Assembly (NCBI RefSeq): GCF_036173065.1
Contig: NZ_CP108041.1
Span: 4,343,001-4,407,000 of the forward strand
Direction: 5' to 3'
Source: Rhodococcus sp. NBC_00297
GTDB taxonomy: Bacteria > Actinomycetota > Actinomycetes > Mycobacteriales > Mycobacteriaceae
Length of the DNA stretch: 64,000 bases
Shown here: in pieces, positions 44,032-53,006 of the stretch
Numbering within the stretch: position 1 is the stretch's first letter
Layout of the letters: every line of letters starts with the position of its first letter
Notes under the pieces: generated by a model
What the model saw: the letters and a program-made list of their open reading frames with translations, nothing else
Told to the model about the DNA's origin: nothing
The model's database searches: none
Program-made: the position numbers and the translations under genes

Positions 44032-45365
44032 CGGGAGGTCTCCGTTCGCGAGGCGGTCGGGTGCAGCGGGGCCGTGCGGCGCTGCGCTGCCGCCTCGACG
44101 AGGTCGGCGCACCGCCGGACCGCATCGGTGGGCGAGACGAGGGAATCCGCGAGACGCTCTGCAGCAGAACGTGTCCGTGGGTGGAGCACCCGGGCCAGAG
44201 CGGCATCGAGCGAGGCGGAGGACGCCGATCGTGCGGCGACGCTCGCGCCGACTCGCGAGGCGACGACGCGTCGTCCCCACAGGGGTTGATCGGCACCGAC
44301 GTGACACACGAGGGTGGGTCGACCGGCGCGCAGACCGGCCGCGGTGGACCCGGCGCCGCCGTGGTGGACGACGGCCTCGCACTGAGGGAGCACCGCGGTG
44401 TGGTCGACGGCCGACACCGAGAGGACATCGTGCCCGAACTCGCTGGAACCGGGGGCGTTCTCGCGCAGCAGCCGGTCGTCCCAGCCGCCGACGAGCAGAA
44501 CGCGTCTCCCGGCACGCCGAACGGCAGCGACGAGTTCGTCGAGAAGAGCCGCGCCGCCGGGGACCGTCATGCTGCCGAACCCGATGTACACCGGTGGTGT
44601 GCCCGCGCGGAGCCAGGAATCGAGACCGTCGGTGACCGGGGCAGCTCGCTGCACCGCGGCGCGAGTGCGGGCGTCGGGATGCAGGAAACCGGTGAGAGGT
44701 CGCGCCGGGCCCCATTCCTCCGTGAGCCCGGGGAACAGCGCCGCGTCGTACGCCTGGATCTCGGTGACGCCGGAACGCGCCAGCGCCCCAGCGACACTGG
44801 ATGTCATGGGCGGAAGTCCGAGTTCTGCTCGGAGGGTGGTGTGCGCACCACGGGAGGCGCGCCACAGTGTGGTGTCGAGCGCCCACCACGCCGCGCGGTG
44901 CACGAACCCCGGGAGGGCCGACGGTACCGGGACGACGGAGGCGACGCCGTTGCTGCGAACCGGGCAGAAGTGCAGGGGTGCGTAGGGGATCGAGTGCACC
45001 TCAGCCACGTCGTACGCGCTCTCCTGACCGACGGACGACCCCACGAGGACATCGCTGCCGGCGGCCAGGTCGGTCAGCGCGGCTCGCGCGGCGCGACCTC
45101 CCGCGACGGTGACGGCCGTGATGGCTGCCAGCCGGCGGCGCGGGTTGCGCGAGGCCATGTCTCGGGTCACGAGGGGCGAGGTGAGCAGCTCCGCGGTGTC
45201 CACACCGCACGGGCGAGCATCGAGTCCGGCGGACGCGGCGAAGGCGACGAGGTTCGGCGGAACGGCGAGCACCACACGGTGTCCACGTCGTTCCAGCTCG
45301 GTGGCCAGGACGACGCCGGGCTGCACGTCGCCTCTACTTCCCTGAAATGCCAACGTGACCTGCAT
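44028..45365 (-). CDS. Family 1 glycosyltransferase (MGT type)
   Basis: This 445-residue GT-B enzyme belongs to the UDP/dTDP-sugar MGT group that includes the glycosyltransferases of mycobacterial glycopeptidolipids and macrolide glycosylation. GSRGDVQPGVVLATELERRGH opens the acceptor domain. PPVYIGFGSMTV and the donor-binding signature VVHHGGAGSTAAGLRAGRPTLVCHVGADQPLWGRRV are in the C-terminal half. It heads the minus-strand arm of the cluster, divergent from a paralogous GT1, with GAGGGGG upstream of its ATG. The likely acceptor is a lipid or sugar hydroxyl; donor unknown. Confidence 0.88.
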   Translation of the reverse strand: MQVTLAFQGSRGDVQPGVVLATELERRGHRVVLAVPPNLVAFAASAGLDARPCGVDTAELLTSPLVTRDMASRNPRRRLAAITAVTVAGGRAARAALTDLAAGSDVLVGSSVGQESAYDVAEVHSIPYAPLHFCPVRSNGVASVVPVPSALPGFVHRAAWWALDTTLWRASRGAHTTLRAELGLPPMTSSVAGALARSGVTEIQAYDAALFPGLTEEWGPARPLTGFLHPDARTRAAVQRAAPVTDGLDSWLRAGTPPVYIGFGSMTVPGGAALLDELVAAVRRAGRRVLLVGGWDDRLLRENAPGSSEFGHDVLSVSAVDHTAVLPQCEAVVHHGGAGSTAAGLRAGRPTLVCHVGADQPLWGRRVVASRVGASVAARSASSASLDAALARVLHPRTRSAAERLADSLVSPTDAVRRCADLVEAAAQRRTAPLHPTASRTETSR

Positions 45366-45808
45366 GTCTCACCCCCTCGAGCGTTGCTTCGCGACCCCCG
45401 CGCGCCGAGCGTCCGCAACTGATGACCTCCGCGAACTGTTCGTGGAACGACCATTGCAGACATGGTGGGACTCCGCCAATCGTGACGTCCTACGCCACAC
45501 CGACACGCCAGGGTGACGAGTGTCTCGCTGTCCGAGTTGCGATCGGGCCCGTCGTGACATCCCACGCCGCTGCGCCGACCCGACCTCCTTGTTCGGCGTA
45601 TTCTGCTGTCAGCCTTGACAAGTCGACTGCGGCACTGCTTGTGACCAGCGTGCGTTCCCGACCTCGAGGTCTGTCCGTGGTCCAGTTCTCGGATCGGCAC
45701 CACGACATGCCGTCCCGTGCGTCGAATGGTACGAACAAGTGACACAAGCGGACGAGACGCCATTTCCGGCGCACTCCACATCAGGTATGTCCGAGGGGGA
45801 ATCGAGTC
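45366..45808. promoter_or_regulatory. 443-bp divergent control region between two GT1 genes
   Basis: No convincing gene lies here; short open frames show poor codon usage. The region is less GC-rich than its flanks. It holds a perfect 12-base palindrome GACCTCGAGGTC (45660-45671), a TTGACA box (45615-45620) within CTTGACAAG, and similar GAGGGGG ribosome binding sites before both GT1 starts. It is long enough for two promoters and regulator sites controlling both arms of the cluster. No regulator gene is in the cluster, so control must come from elsewhere. Confidence 0.5.
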
Positions 45809-47104
45809 GTGCGTATCGTCATGGCCGTCAGCGGAACGCGAGGCGACGTACAACCTGCCGTCGTCCTGGGTTCGGATCTGGCGGGCCGGGGCCACCACGT
45901 GGTCATGGCAGTTCCGCCCAACCTCGTGCACCTGGCCCGCGGGGTCGGACTCGAGACGGTGCCGTTCGGGTACGACACCCGCGAGCACATGAACTCGGAC
46001 CTGGTCCGTCACGGCCTGTCCCGCGGGTCGGTCGCCGACCGTGCGCGGGCGCTCGCCGCACTGTGGAACTTCGGGTGGGACCATATGGTGACGGAACTGC
46101 GCGACGTCGTCGACACCACGGCGCCGGACGTGCTGCTCACCGGCATCACCACCGAACAGATCGCGCTGCCCCTCGCCGAGGCGCGCGGGATCGGTCTCGT
46201 CGCGCTGCATCACGCGCCGGTGCGCGCCAACCCGCGGTACTCACCTGTGCCCGGCATCGACGGTGCGCCGGCTGCGGTCGTCGGACTGGCCTGGACCGTG
46301 CTGGACCACGTCCTGTGGACGGCGACCCGGCGGCGCGAGAACACGCTGCGCCGCTCCCTGGGCATCCCCACGGTGTCGTCACCGCTTCCCGGTCGCATGG
46401 CCCGTCGCCGGACCGTCGAGATCCAGGCCTACGACCGGGTGTTCTGCCCCGAACTCGCCGTCGACTGGGACGGCACGCGTCCCCTCACCGGTTTCCTCGA
46501 GGTGTGCCCGGAGCTGCGGGCACGGATGGATCCGCAGCCGTCCGACCCGTCCCTGGACGAGTGGATCGACGACGGCCCCCCGCCCGTCTACGTCGGCTTC
46601 GGATCCATGCCGGTGACGAACCCGGCGGCCGTCCTGGCCGCCGTCGCGGATGCCGCGGTGCGCGTGGGCGAACGGGTTCTGCTGTGCGCCGGCTGGAACG
46701 ACGTCGACTCCGCAGACGCGCTCGGTGATCACGTCCGTGTGACCGGCGCCGTCGACCACGCCGCGGTCTTCCCCCGATGCCGCGCCGTCGTGCACCACGG
46801 CGGCGCGGGGACCACCGCGGCGGGACTGCGGGCCGGGCGGCCGACGGTGGTGTGCTCGGTGTCGTCGGATCAGCCCTTCTGGGGTCGGCGGGTCGTCGCC
46901 CTGTCGTGCGGCGCCGCGATGTCCGCCTCCGACATCACGGCGCAGTCGTTGGAGAAGGCGTTGCGCCTCGCTCTGACGCCCGAGGCGGCCGCGGGCGCTG
47001 CTGCCGTGGCCGCCGCCATGACGAGTCCCGCGGAGGCGGTTCGCCGCGCGTCCGACCTCGTGGAGTCGGCCCGCCCCGCACCGACGGACGCGGTGGTCGC
47101 ATGA
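45809..47104 (+). CDS. Family 1 glycosyltransferase (MGT type), second copy
   Basis: This 431-residue paralogue of the divergent GT1 has VSGTRGDVQPAVVLGSDLAGRGH at the start, PPPVYVGFGSMPV in the hinge and VVHHGGAGTTAAGLRAGRPTVVCSVSSDQPFWGRR as donor signature. It starts at GTG 45809 with GAGGGGGA eight bases upstream. It opens the plus-strand arm and overlaps the next gene by ATGA. Two GT1 enzymes plus one GT2 predict up to three sugar additions on the cluster product. Confidence 0.88.
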   Translation: MRIVMAVSGTRGDVQPAVVLGSDLAGRGHHVVMAVPPNLVHLARGVGLETVPFGYDTREHMNSDLVRHGLSRGSVADRARALAALWNFGWDHMVTELRDVVDTTAPDVLLTGITTEQIALPLAEARGIGLVALHHAPVRANPRYSPVPGIDGAPAAVVGLAWTVLDHVLWTATRRRENTLRRSLGIPTVSSPLPGRMARRRTVEIQAYDRVFCPELAVDWDGTRPLTGFLEVCPELRARMDPQPSDPSLDEWIDDGPPPVYVGFGSMPVTNPAAVLAAVADAAVRVGERVLLCAGWNDVDSADALGDHVRVTGAVDHAAVFPRCRAVVHHGGAGTTAAGLRAGRPTVVCSVSSDQPFWGRRVVALSCGAAMSASDITAQSLEKALRLALTPEAAAGAAAVAAAMTSPAEAVRRASDLVESARPAPTDAVVA

Positions 47105-48447
47105 CGGCGCGCCTTCAGGATCAGGACTTCACCTACTGGTTCCTCTCCGAGGCGTTCGGGTGGGACGTGGTCCTGCAACTCGTGTGGCGCTTCGACGACG
47201 CGGTGCCGGACGCCGACGTGACGGCGATGGCGGTGGGACTCGCGCGCGGAGCACTGCATCGACGCATCGTGCGACCGTCGATTCCCGTCGCCCGCCCGAG
47301 CTGGGTCCGGTCCGACCGGGCTCCCGCCGTTCGGCTCGACGACGAGTCTGTGACACCGGACGAGGTCCTCGACTGGGCGACGCGCGATCTCGAGACCGTC
47401 GACCTCGACGTCGAGGAGGGTCGCTGCTGGGCGCTGCGGTCCACCCGGACGACCACCGGTGGATCGGCGCTGTCTCTCACCTGCCTGCACCTCGTCGCGG
47501 ACGGCCGAGCGATGACGGCGGCCGCTGTGGCCGCCGTCGCCGACACGGCCGGGGTGCGCGACGACGTCGGCGCCGCGCCGACCGGGCCGGCCGCACTCGT
47601 CGGGGACGTCGGCGACGCAGCACGTCAGGTGGTCGGAGCCGCGGCCGGCGTGGCACGGACCGCCGCCGCCTTGGTGTCCGATCTCCGCTCGACCGGCTCC
47701 GGCGTCGCACGTCCGGCCCCCGTCACCCCCCGCGCTCCCGCACACACCCGTGCGCCGCTGGCTCGTCCGTCCTGGGCGACGGTCACGGTGCCGCTGGCGG
47801 AGTGGGACGCCGTCGCGCAGCGTCACGGCGGGACACGGAACTCGTTGTTCGTCGCGGTACTCGCCGGTGCGCTCGTCGCCACCGGCTACGCAGACGACGG
47901 GCTGCCCGTGAAGGTCGGCATCCCGATGAGTCTGCGCCGGGGGGAGGACGATCAGCGCAGCAATGCCACCGGGGGCGTGTCGATCTCACTCGCCGAGCGC
48001 GTGATTCCGGGCTCCGATCTGGGCGGTGTCCGCGCGCTGTGCCGGGACGCGTTCGCGGCGCTGTCCGCCGGACGCCGGCCGGCGATGATTCATCTGCAAC
48101 CGCTGCTCCAGGTACTCCCGCTGTCCGTCGTGACGTCCGTGGTGACGGGCGGCGGGTCCGGTATGCCCGACGTGGTCGCGTCGAATCTCGGGTCCTTCGA
48201 CGGTCTCCGCCGGGTCGGCGGCCGTACCGCCACGGACGTCGCCTTCCGGGGAACAGCGCACCACGTCGACCCCGCCGGCACGCAACGCTTCGGCGAGGGC
48301 GTGCAGTCCTGGTACCTGGAGACGGACGGTGCGGCGACCTTCGCCGTGGCCGGGTTCGACGAGACACGCGTGGGTTCCGCGCAGGCGCTGACGGCAGCCC
48401 TGTCCGCGGAGCTCACCGGATGGGATGTGCCGCATGAGTTCTGGTGA
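47101..48447 (+). CDS. HxxxDG acyltransferase (WS/DGAT-like condensation fold)
   Basis: This 448-residue protein has the condensation/WS-DGAT layout: HxxxDG at H130-LVAD-G135 (CLHLVADGR), an Ala/Val-rich linker (about 170-215), and a second half with GGTRNSLFVAVLAGALVATGY and GIPMSLRRGEDDQRSNATGG, which recall the NDxxLAxxxGALR and PVSLR motifs of wax ester synthases. It is shorter and of a different subfamily from the four PapA-like proteins. ATG 47101 overlaps the GT1 stop. It is expected to acylate a hydroxyl group using acyl-CoA; substrate unknown. Confidence 0.75.
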   Translation: MTARLQDQDFTYWFLSEAFGWDVVLQLVWRFDDAVPDADVTAMAVGLARGALHRRIVRPSIPVARPSWVRSDRAPAVRLDDESVTPDEVLDWATRDLETVDLDVEEGRCWALRSTRTTTGGSALSLTCLHLVADGRAMTAAAVAAVADTAGVRDDVGAAPTGPAALVGDVGDAARQVVGAAAGVARTAAALVSDLRSTGSGVARPAPVTPRAPAHTRAPLARPSWATVTVPLAEWDAVAQRHGGTRNSLFVAVLAGALVATGYADDGLPVKVGIPMSLRRGEDDQRSNATGGVSISLAERVIPGSDLGGVRALCRDAFAALSAGRRPAMIHLQPLLQVLPLSVVTSVVTGGGSGMPDVVASNLGSFDGLRRVGGRTATDVAFRGTAHHVDPAGTQRFGEGVQSWYLETDGAATFAVAGFDETRVGSAQALTAALSAELTGWDVPHEFW

Positions 48448-49831
48448 CGTGACCACTGCTCCGGTCCGCCCGGCAGACCGCGTGGCGGGTGCCGACGAGT
48501 CGTACGCGTTGGCGGAGCGACTCTTCGGATGGACGGCGCCGATCCAGTACCTGTGGATCTTCCCGGCCGACCCGGGTGCGGACGCCGTCGCGACGCTCGC
48601 CGACCGGCTCGCGTCGGGATCGTTCGACCGCCGGGTGGTCCCCACCTCCGTGCCGTTCGGCCACGACCGATGGGTGCGGGCCGAGCGCCCCGCCACGGTG
48701 TACACCGAACCGGGCACCATCGCGGATGACGCGGTGGGGGACTGGGTCGATGCGCGGCTCCGTGCGGCCGATCTCGACCCGTCTGCCGGACGCGGTTTCA
48801 CGCTCGAGTGCGCGCACACCGATACCGGACGAGTCGTCGTGGCACTGCTGGTCTCGCACATGATCGCCGACGGTCAGGCCGTGTACGCGGCGCTCGATGC
48901 GGCTCGCCGGGGGCCGACGCGCTCGGCACTGCCCACCGGGCGTGACGTCGCCGGGTGGGCCGGCGTGCGGGGCGATCTCCGTGACGCGGGGGCGCAGATT
49001 CCGGCGGTGGCGCGGGCTCTCGCGGTGATCGGGAAGGCGGCGGCGACGGCCGGCGCGACGGCGCTGCGGACGGCGATCACACGATCCGACGAGACTGCCC
49101 CGACCGCCGCGCCGGTCGAGGCTCGCGCGGACGAACCCACTCCGACCGAGTCCGACACCACCCTCGCCGTGGTGGATCTCGATCGCCGTGAGTGGATCGC
49201 CCGCGCGGCCGAGCACGGTGGTACGCCGAACAGCCTCTTCACAGCCGTCATGGGCGGGGTTCTGCGTGCGTCCGGCCATCCGACGGGTCCCGAGGGCACG
49301 CGCATCTGCATCGCGGTGAGCAACCGCGCCGACGGCGACGACAGAGCGAATGCGTCCGGGGGCGTGTGGATCCGGGTGCCCGGGCCGATCGGACCCGAGG
49401 TGGGGCTCGGCGAGATCCGCGCGCTGAGCAAGGCGGCGTTCGCGAAGTACGCGACCACGGACGACGCGGTCACCGACCACCTGCAGGCGGTGGCCAGGTT
49501 GCTTCCGGACCGGGTGCTCGGGCGGATGATGACGTCCATCGCCGGGCCGGACACCACCGTGTCGAACCTGGGCGCCGCGCCGCAGAGCGCTCTCGAACTC
49601 GGTGATCAGGTCGCGGAGTCGTTCGGGATCCGCGCGATCATGCAGGGCCGCGACGCGGCCGCCCGGCGTCGACAGGGACCGGCGATCGCCGCGTGGGCGG
49701 TGGAGTACGGCGACAAGGTGACGGTCACCGTGTTCGGCATCCACCCCGAGTACGCGGGAGACACCGGCCGGCTCCGCGAGACGGTGTCCGCGGAGCTCGA
49801 CCGGTGGTCACTCGAGCACTCGTTCTGGTGA
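48434..49831 (+). CDS. HxxxDG acyltransferase (WS/DGAT-like), tandem paralogue
   Basis: This 465-residue paralogue of the preceding gene has H142-MIAD-G147 (SHMIADGQ), GGTPNSLFTAVMGGVLRASGH in the second half and the same kind of C-terminus (LEHSFW versus VPHEFW). An Ala/Thr-rich low-complexity linker spans about residues 190-240. ATG 48434 lies inside the end of the previous gene (14-base overlap); GTG 48425 is also possible. Tandem duplication with retained motifs suggests that both are active on related positions of one product. It ends four bases before the convergent accD5 stop. Confidence 0.75.
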   Translation: MSSGDVTTAPVRPADRVAGADESYALAERLFGWTAPIQYLWIFPADPGADAVATLADRLASGSFDRRVVPTSVPFGHDRWVRAERPATVYTEPGTIADDAVGDWVDARLRAADLDPSAGRGFTLECAHTDTGRVVVALLVSHMIADGQAVYAALDAARRGPTRSALPTGRDVAGWAGVRGDLRDAGAQIPAVARALAVIGKAAATAGATALRTAITRSDETAPTAAPVEARADEPTPTESDTTLAVVDLDRREWIARAAEHGGTPNSLFTAVMGGVLRASGHPTGPEGTRICIAVSNRADGDDRANASGGVWIRVPGPIGPEVGLGEIRALSKAAFAKYATTDDAVTDHLQAVARLLPDRVLGRMMTSIAGPDTTVSNLGAAPQSALELGDQVAESFGIRAIMQGRDAAARRRQGPAIAAWAVEYGDKVTVTVFGIHPEYAGDTGRLRETVSAELDRWSLEHSFW

Positions 49832-49834
49832 GGT

Positions 49835-51496
49835 CTAGAGCGGGATGTTGCCGTGCTTCTTCGGAGGCAGGGTGACCATCTTGCGTTCGAGCAGGCGCAG
49901 TGCGGTGACGATCTGTCCGCGGGTGTGGCTCGGGGGGATCACCGCGTCGACGTAGCCGCGTTCGGCGGCGACGTACGGGTTGACGAGGGTGTCCTCGTAC
50001 TCGTTCTGCAGCTCGAGGCGCAGTGCGTCGACGTCGTCACCGTTCTTGGCGGCCTCGAGGAGACGTTTGCGGTAGACGAAGCCGACGGCGCCGGAGGCGC
50101 CCATGACGGCGATCTGCGCGGTGGGCCACGCGAGGTTGAGATCGGCGCCCATGTGCTTGGACCCCATCACGTCGTATGCGCCGCCGTACGCCTTGCGGGT
50201 GATGACGGTGATCTTGCCGACGGTGGCCTCGCCGTAGGCGTAGAGCAGTTTCGCGCCGCGGCGGATGATGCCGTTGAACTCCTGATCGGTGCCGGGCAGG
50301 AAGCCGGGGACGTCGACGAGGGTGATGATCGGGATGTTGAAGCAGTCGCAGGTGCGCACGAACCGGGCGGCCTTCTCGGACGCGTCGATGTCGAGGGTGC
50401 CGGCGAACGCGGTGGGCTGGTTGGCGACGATGCCGACGCTGCGCCCGTCGACGCGGCCGAACCCGACGATGATGTTGCGGGCGCGCCCTTCCTGCACCTC
50501 GAGGAACTCGTCGTCGTCGAGGATGCGGCGGATGACCTCGTGCATGTCGTACGGGGTGTTCGGCGAATCCGGGATCAGGGTGTCGAGTTCCAGATCCTCG
50601 GCGGTGAGGGAGTCGGCGATGGCCCCGTCGATGGGGTCCGAGGGGGCAAGGCGGGGCGCGGTGGCCTGGTTGTTGGAGGGGAGGTAGCCCAGGAGTTCGC
50701 GGACGTAGTCGAGGGCGTCCTGCTCGCCGGAGGCGACGTAGTGGGCGACGCCGGACTTCTCCATGTGGGTGTGGGCGCCGCCGAGGTCCTCCATGGTGAC
50801 GTTCTCGCCGGTGACGGTCTTGATGACGTCGGGTCCGGTGACGAACATCTGGGAGGTCTTGTCGACCATGACGACGAAGTCGGTCAGCGCCGGGGAGTAG
50901 ACGTGCCCGCCCGCGGCCGGTCCCATGATCAGCGAGATCTGGGGGACGACGCCGGACATGCGGACGTTGCGGTGGAAGATCTCGCCGTAGAGGCCGAGGG
51001 AGACGACGCCTTCCTGGATACGGGCGCCGGCGCCCTCGTTGATGCCGACGAGGGGGCGTCCGGTCTTGAGGGCGAGGTCCATGACCTTGACGATCTTCTC
51101 GCCGTAGATCTCGCCGAGGCTGCCGCCGAAGACGGTGGCGTCCTGGGAGAACACGCACACGTCGCGGCCGTCGACGGTGCCGTAGCCGGTGACGACGCCG
51201 TCGCCGAAGGGGCGGTTGTCGGCGAGGCCGAAGTTGACGGAGCGGTGGCGGGCGAGGGCGTCGAGTTCGACGAACGAGCCCTCGTCGAGGAGGGCGGTGA
51301 TGCGTTCGCGGGCGGTGAGCTTGCCCTTGGCGTGCACCTTCTCCACGGCCGCCTCGCCCATGGGCTTCTCGGCCTGGGCCTGGCGGGCGGCGAGCTCGGC
51401 CAGCTTTCCGGCAGTGGTGTGGATGTCGGGTGCGGCAGCCCCCGTCTCTTCTCGAGCCACTGATTCCTGCGCGGACGCATCCTGAACACTCGTCAT
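49835..51496 (-). CDS. accD5: Propionyl-CoA carboxylase beta subunit AccD5
   Basis: This 553-residue carboxyltransferase transfers CO2 from carboxybiotin to propionyl- or acetyl-CoA. [24 protein letters not shown] and the [22 protein letters not shown] oxyanion-hole loop belong to the N-terminal half. [56 protein letters not shown] is the C-terminal acyl-CoA/biotin face. The C-terminal KKHGNIPL is the family end. A TACAGT -10 element eight bases before the ATG predicts a leaderless transcript. It is divergent from birA. Unlike in mycobacteria, it is cut off from accE5 by the acyltransferase/glycosyltransferase cluster. Confidence 0.95.
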   Translation of the reverse strand: MTSVQDASAQESVAREETGAAAPDIHTTAGKLAELAARQAQAEKPMGEAAVEKVHAKGKLTARERITALLDEGSFVELDALARHRSVNFGLADNRPFGDGVVTGYGTVDGRDVCVFSQDATVFGGSLGEIYGEKIVKVMDLALKTGRPLVGINEGAGARIQEGVVSLGLYGEIFHRNVRMSGVVPQISLIMGPAAGGHVYSPALTDFVVMVDKTSQMFVTGPDVIKTVTGENVTMEDLGGAHTHMEKSGVAHYVASGEQDALDYVRELLGYLPSNNQATAPRLAPSDPIDGAIADSLTAEDLELDTLIPDSPNTPYDMHEVIRRILDDDEFLEVQEGRARNIIVGFGRVDGRSVGIVANQPTAFAGTLDIDASEKAARFVRTCDCFNIPIITLVDVPGFLPGTDQEFNGIIRRGAKLLYAYGEATVGKITVITRKAYGGAYDVMGSKHMGADLNLAWPTAQIAVMGASGAVGFVYRKRLLEAAKNGDDVDALRLELQNEYEDTLVNPYVAAERGYVDAVIPPSHTRGQIVTALRLLERKMVTLPPKKHGNIPL

Positions 51497-51573
51497 AGAC
51501 CAGCACTGTATCGACGCCGCGCCGCCGGACGTGGCAGGGGTGGTGCGTCGGCCGCGTCTCTATGCTCGGCCCC

Positions 51574-52428
51574 ATGTGGGAGAACCTGGACAGACCGCCG
51601 CTCGACGGGCGTGCGCTCACCCGCGCACTCGTCGAGGGACCCCGCGGATCGTGGTCGCGTGTCGACGTCGTGGCGCGGACCGGATCGACCAACGCGGACC
51701 TGCTGGCCGTCGCCGACACCGCCGGTGACCGCACCGCGCTGATCGCCGACGTCCAGGACGCGGGCCGCGGACGGCACTCGCGGTCGTTCACCGCTCCCGC
51801 GCGGTCGCAGGTCATCGTGTCGGCGCTGGTCAAGCTGCCCGGCGTGCCGCCCGGATCGGTGGGGTGGCTCCCGCTGCTCACCGGTGTCGCGGTGGTCGAC
51901 GTGCTGCGCACCGTCACCGAGGTCGACGCGGTGCTCAAGTGGCCCAACGACGTCCTCATCCGCGGCGACGAGTCGTCCGGCTACGCCGGAGGCAAGGTGG
52001 CGGGCATCCTGGTGGAGGTGGCCTCGACCCATCCCGTCGTGACGGCGGTGTCCGGAGTCGGCATCAACGTCAGCCTCACCGAGGCGGAGCTGCCCGTCCC
52101 GACGGCGACGTCCCTGCAACTGGCCGGCGCGGCGGTGATCGATCGCGGCACCGTGGTGCGCGCCTTCCTGCGGGCCATGGGTTCGGCACTGGACGAGTGG
52201 CGGGAGTCGGGGTGGGACACCGCGCCGATCGCGGAGCTGTACCGCTCCCGGTGCGATACTCTCGGCCGCCGCGTGCGGGTCACGATGCCGGGCGACACCG
52301 AGCTGGTGGGCGTCGCGACCGACATCGACGAGCACGGTCGGGTGGTGATCGTGCCCGAGTCGGGGGACACCACGCCGGTCGCCGTCTCGGCGGGCGACGT
52401 CACTCACCTCCGCGCGCTCGACGCCTGA
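51574..52428 (+). CDS. birA: Biotin-[acetyl-CoA carboxylase] ligase
   Basis: This is a monofunctional biotin protein ligase of 284 residues. GSTNADLLA, the biotinyl-AMP loop DAGRGRHSRSF and KWPNDVLI with the following GGKVAGILVE are intact, and a C-terminal SH3-like cap is present; there is no N-terminal DNA-binding domain. It attaches biotin to AccA3. ATG 51574 lies seven bases after a TATGCT -10 element, fitting a leaderless start; ATG 51562 is also in frame but would overlap that element. Confidence 0.93.
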   Translation: MWENLDRPPLDGRALTRALVEGPRGSWSRVDVVARTGSTNADLLAVADTAGDRTALIADVQDAGRGRHSRSFTAPARSQVIVSALVKLPGVPPGSVGWLPLLTGVAVVDVLRTVTEVDAVLKWPNDVLIRGDESSGYAGGKVAGILVEVASTHPVVTAVSGVGINVSLTEAELPVPTATSLQLAGAAVIDRGTVVRAFLRAMGSALDEWRESGWDTAPIAELYRSRCDTLGRRVRVTMPGDTELVGVATDIDEHGRVVIVPESGDTTPVAVSAGDVTHLRALDA

Positions 52429-52454
52429 CCGCCCCTTCCCCTCAGGAGAATCGC

Positions 52455-52997
52455 ATGTCGTTTCCGCAGGACGCACTGGGGCACGAGGAGGACCTGATCC
52501 TGCATCGGCACCCGCACTGGAAGATGCTCGTGCTGCCGGTGCTGACGTTCCTCGTCGCGACGCTTCTCGCGGGCTTCCTCGTGGGTCTGATCGGACGGTC
52601 GCTGGAGTCCACGGCGCGGTCCGCCGCGCTGATCGCCGTCGCGGTGGTGTGGGTCGGGCTGATCGCCTGGCGCACCGCTGTCCCCGTACTGCGGTGGCGG
52701 TCCACACATTTCGTCGTGACCGACCGACGCGTCCTCGTCCGCCAGGGTGTGCTGTCGCACTCGGGCATCGACATCCCGGTACGCCGGGTGTCCAACGTGC
52801 AGTTCCGTCACGGTCTTCTCGACCGGCTCCTGAAGACCGGCACCCTGGTGATCGTGGCGAGCTCCGACGACCCCCTCGAGTTCGACGACATCCCCGACGT
52901 CGAGCGGGTCCACTCCCTGCTGTACCACCAGGTCTTCGACTCCCAGAATCACGGCTGGGACGACGGAGACGATCTCGGTCCCGCGCGCACTACGTAG
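52455..52997 (+). CDS. PH-domain (bPH2/DUF304) membrane protein
   Basis: This 180-residue protein has two transmembrane helices (about residues 23-50 and 56-75) followed by a bacterial PH-like domain: HFVVTDRRVLVRQGVLSHSGIDIPVRRVSNVQFRHGLLDRLLKTGTLVIVASS. It corresponds in position to Rv3278c beside birA. Function is unknown; related proteins take part in membrane or lipid homeostasis. A CAGGAGA ribosome binding site precedes ATG 52455. Confidence 0.85.
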   Translation: MSFPQDALGHEEDLILHRHPHWKMLVLPVLTFLVATLLAGFLVGLIGRSLESTARSAALIAVAVVWVGLIAWRTAVPVLRWRSTHFVVTDRRVLVRQGVLSHSGIDIPVRRVSNVQFRHGLLDRLLKTGTLVIVASSDDPLEFDDIPDVERVHSLLYHQVFDSQNHGWDDGDDLGPARTT

Positions 52998-53006
52998 GGT
53001 GGTCCG

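Noticed and set aside
45490-45774. A 94-codon minus-strand frame in the divergent GT1 gap
   Set aside because: Codon usage is poor, there is no ribosome binding site at its start, and no family is recognisable; I treat the gap as regulatory.
49853-51463. A 536-codon plus-strand frame opposite accD5
   Set aside because: It has the same antisense artefact composition; AccD5 motifs are unambiguous on the minus strand.
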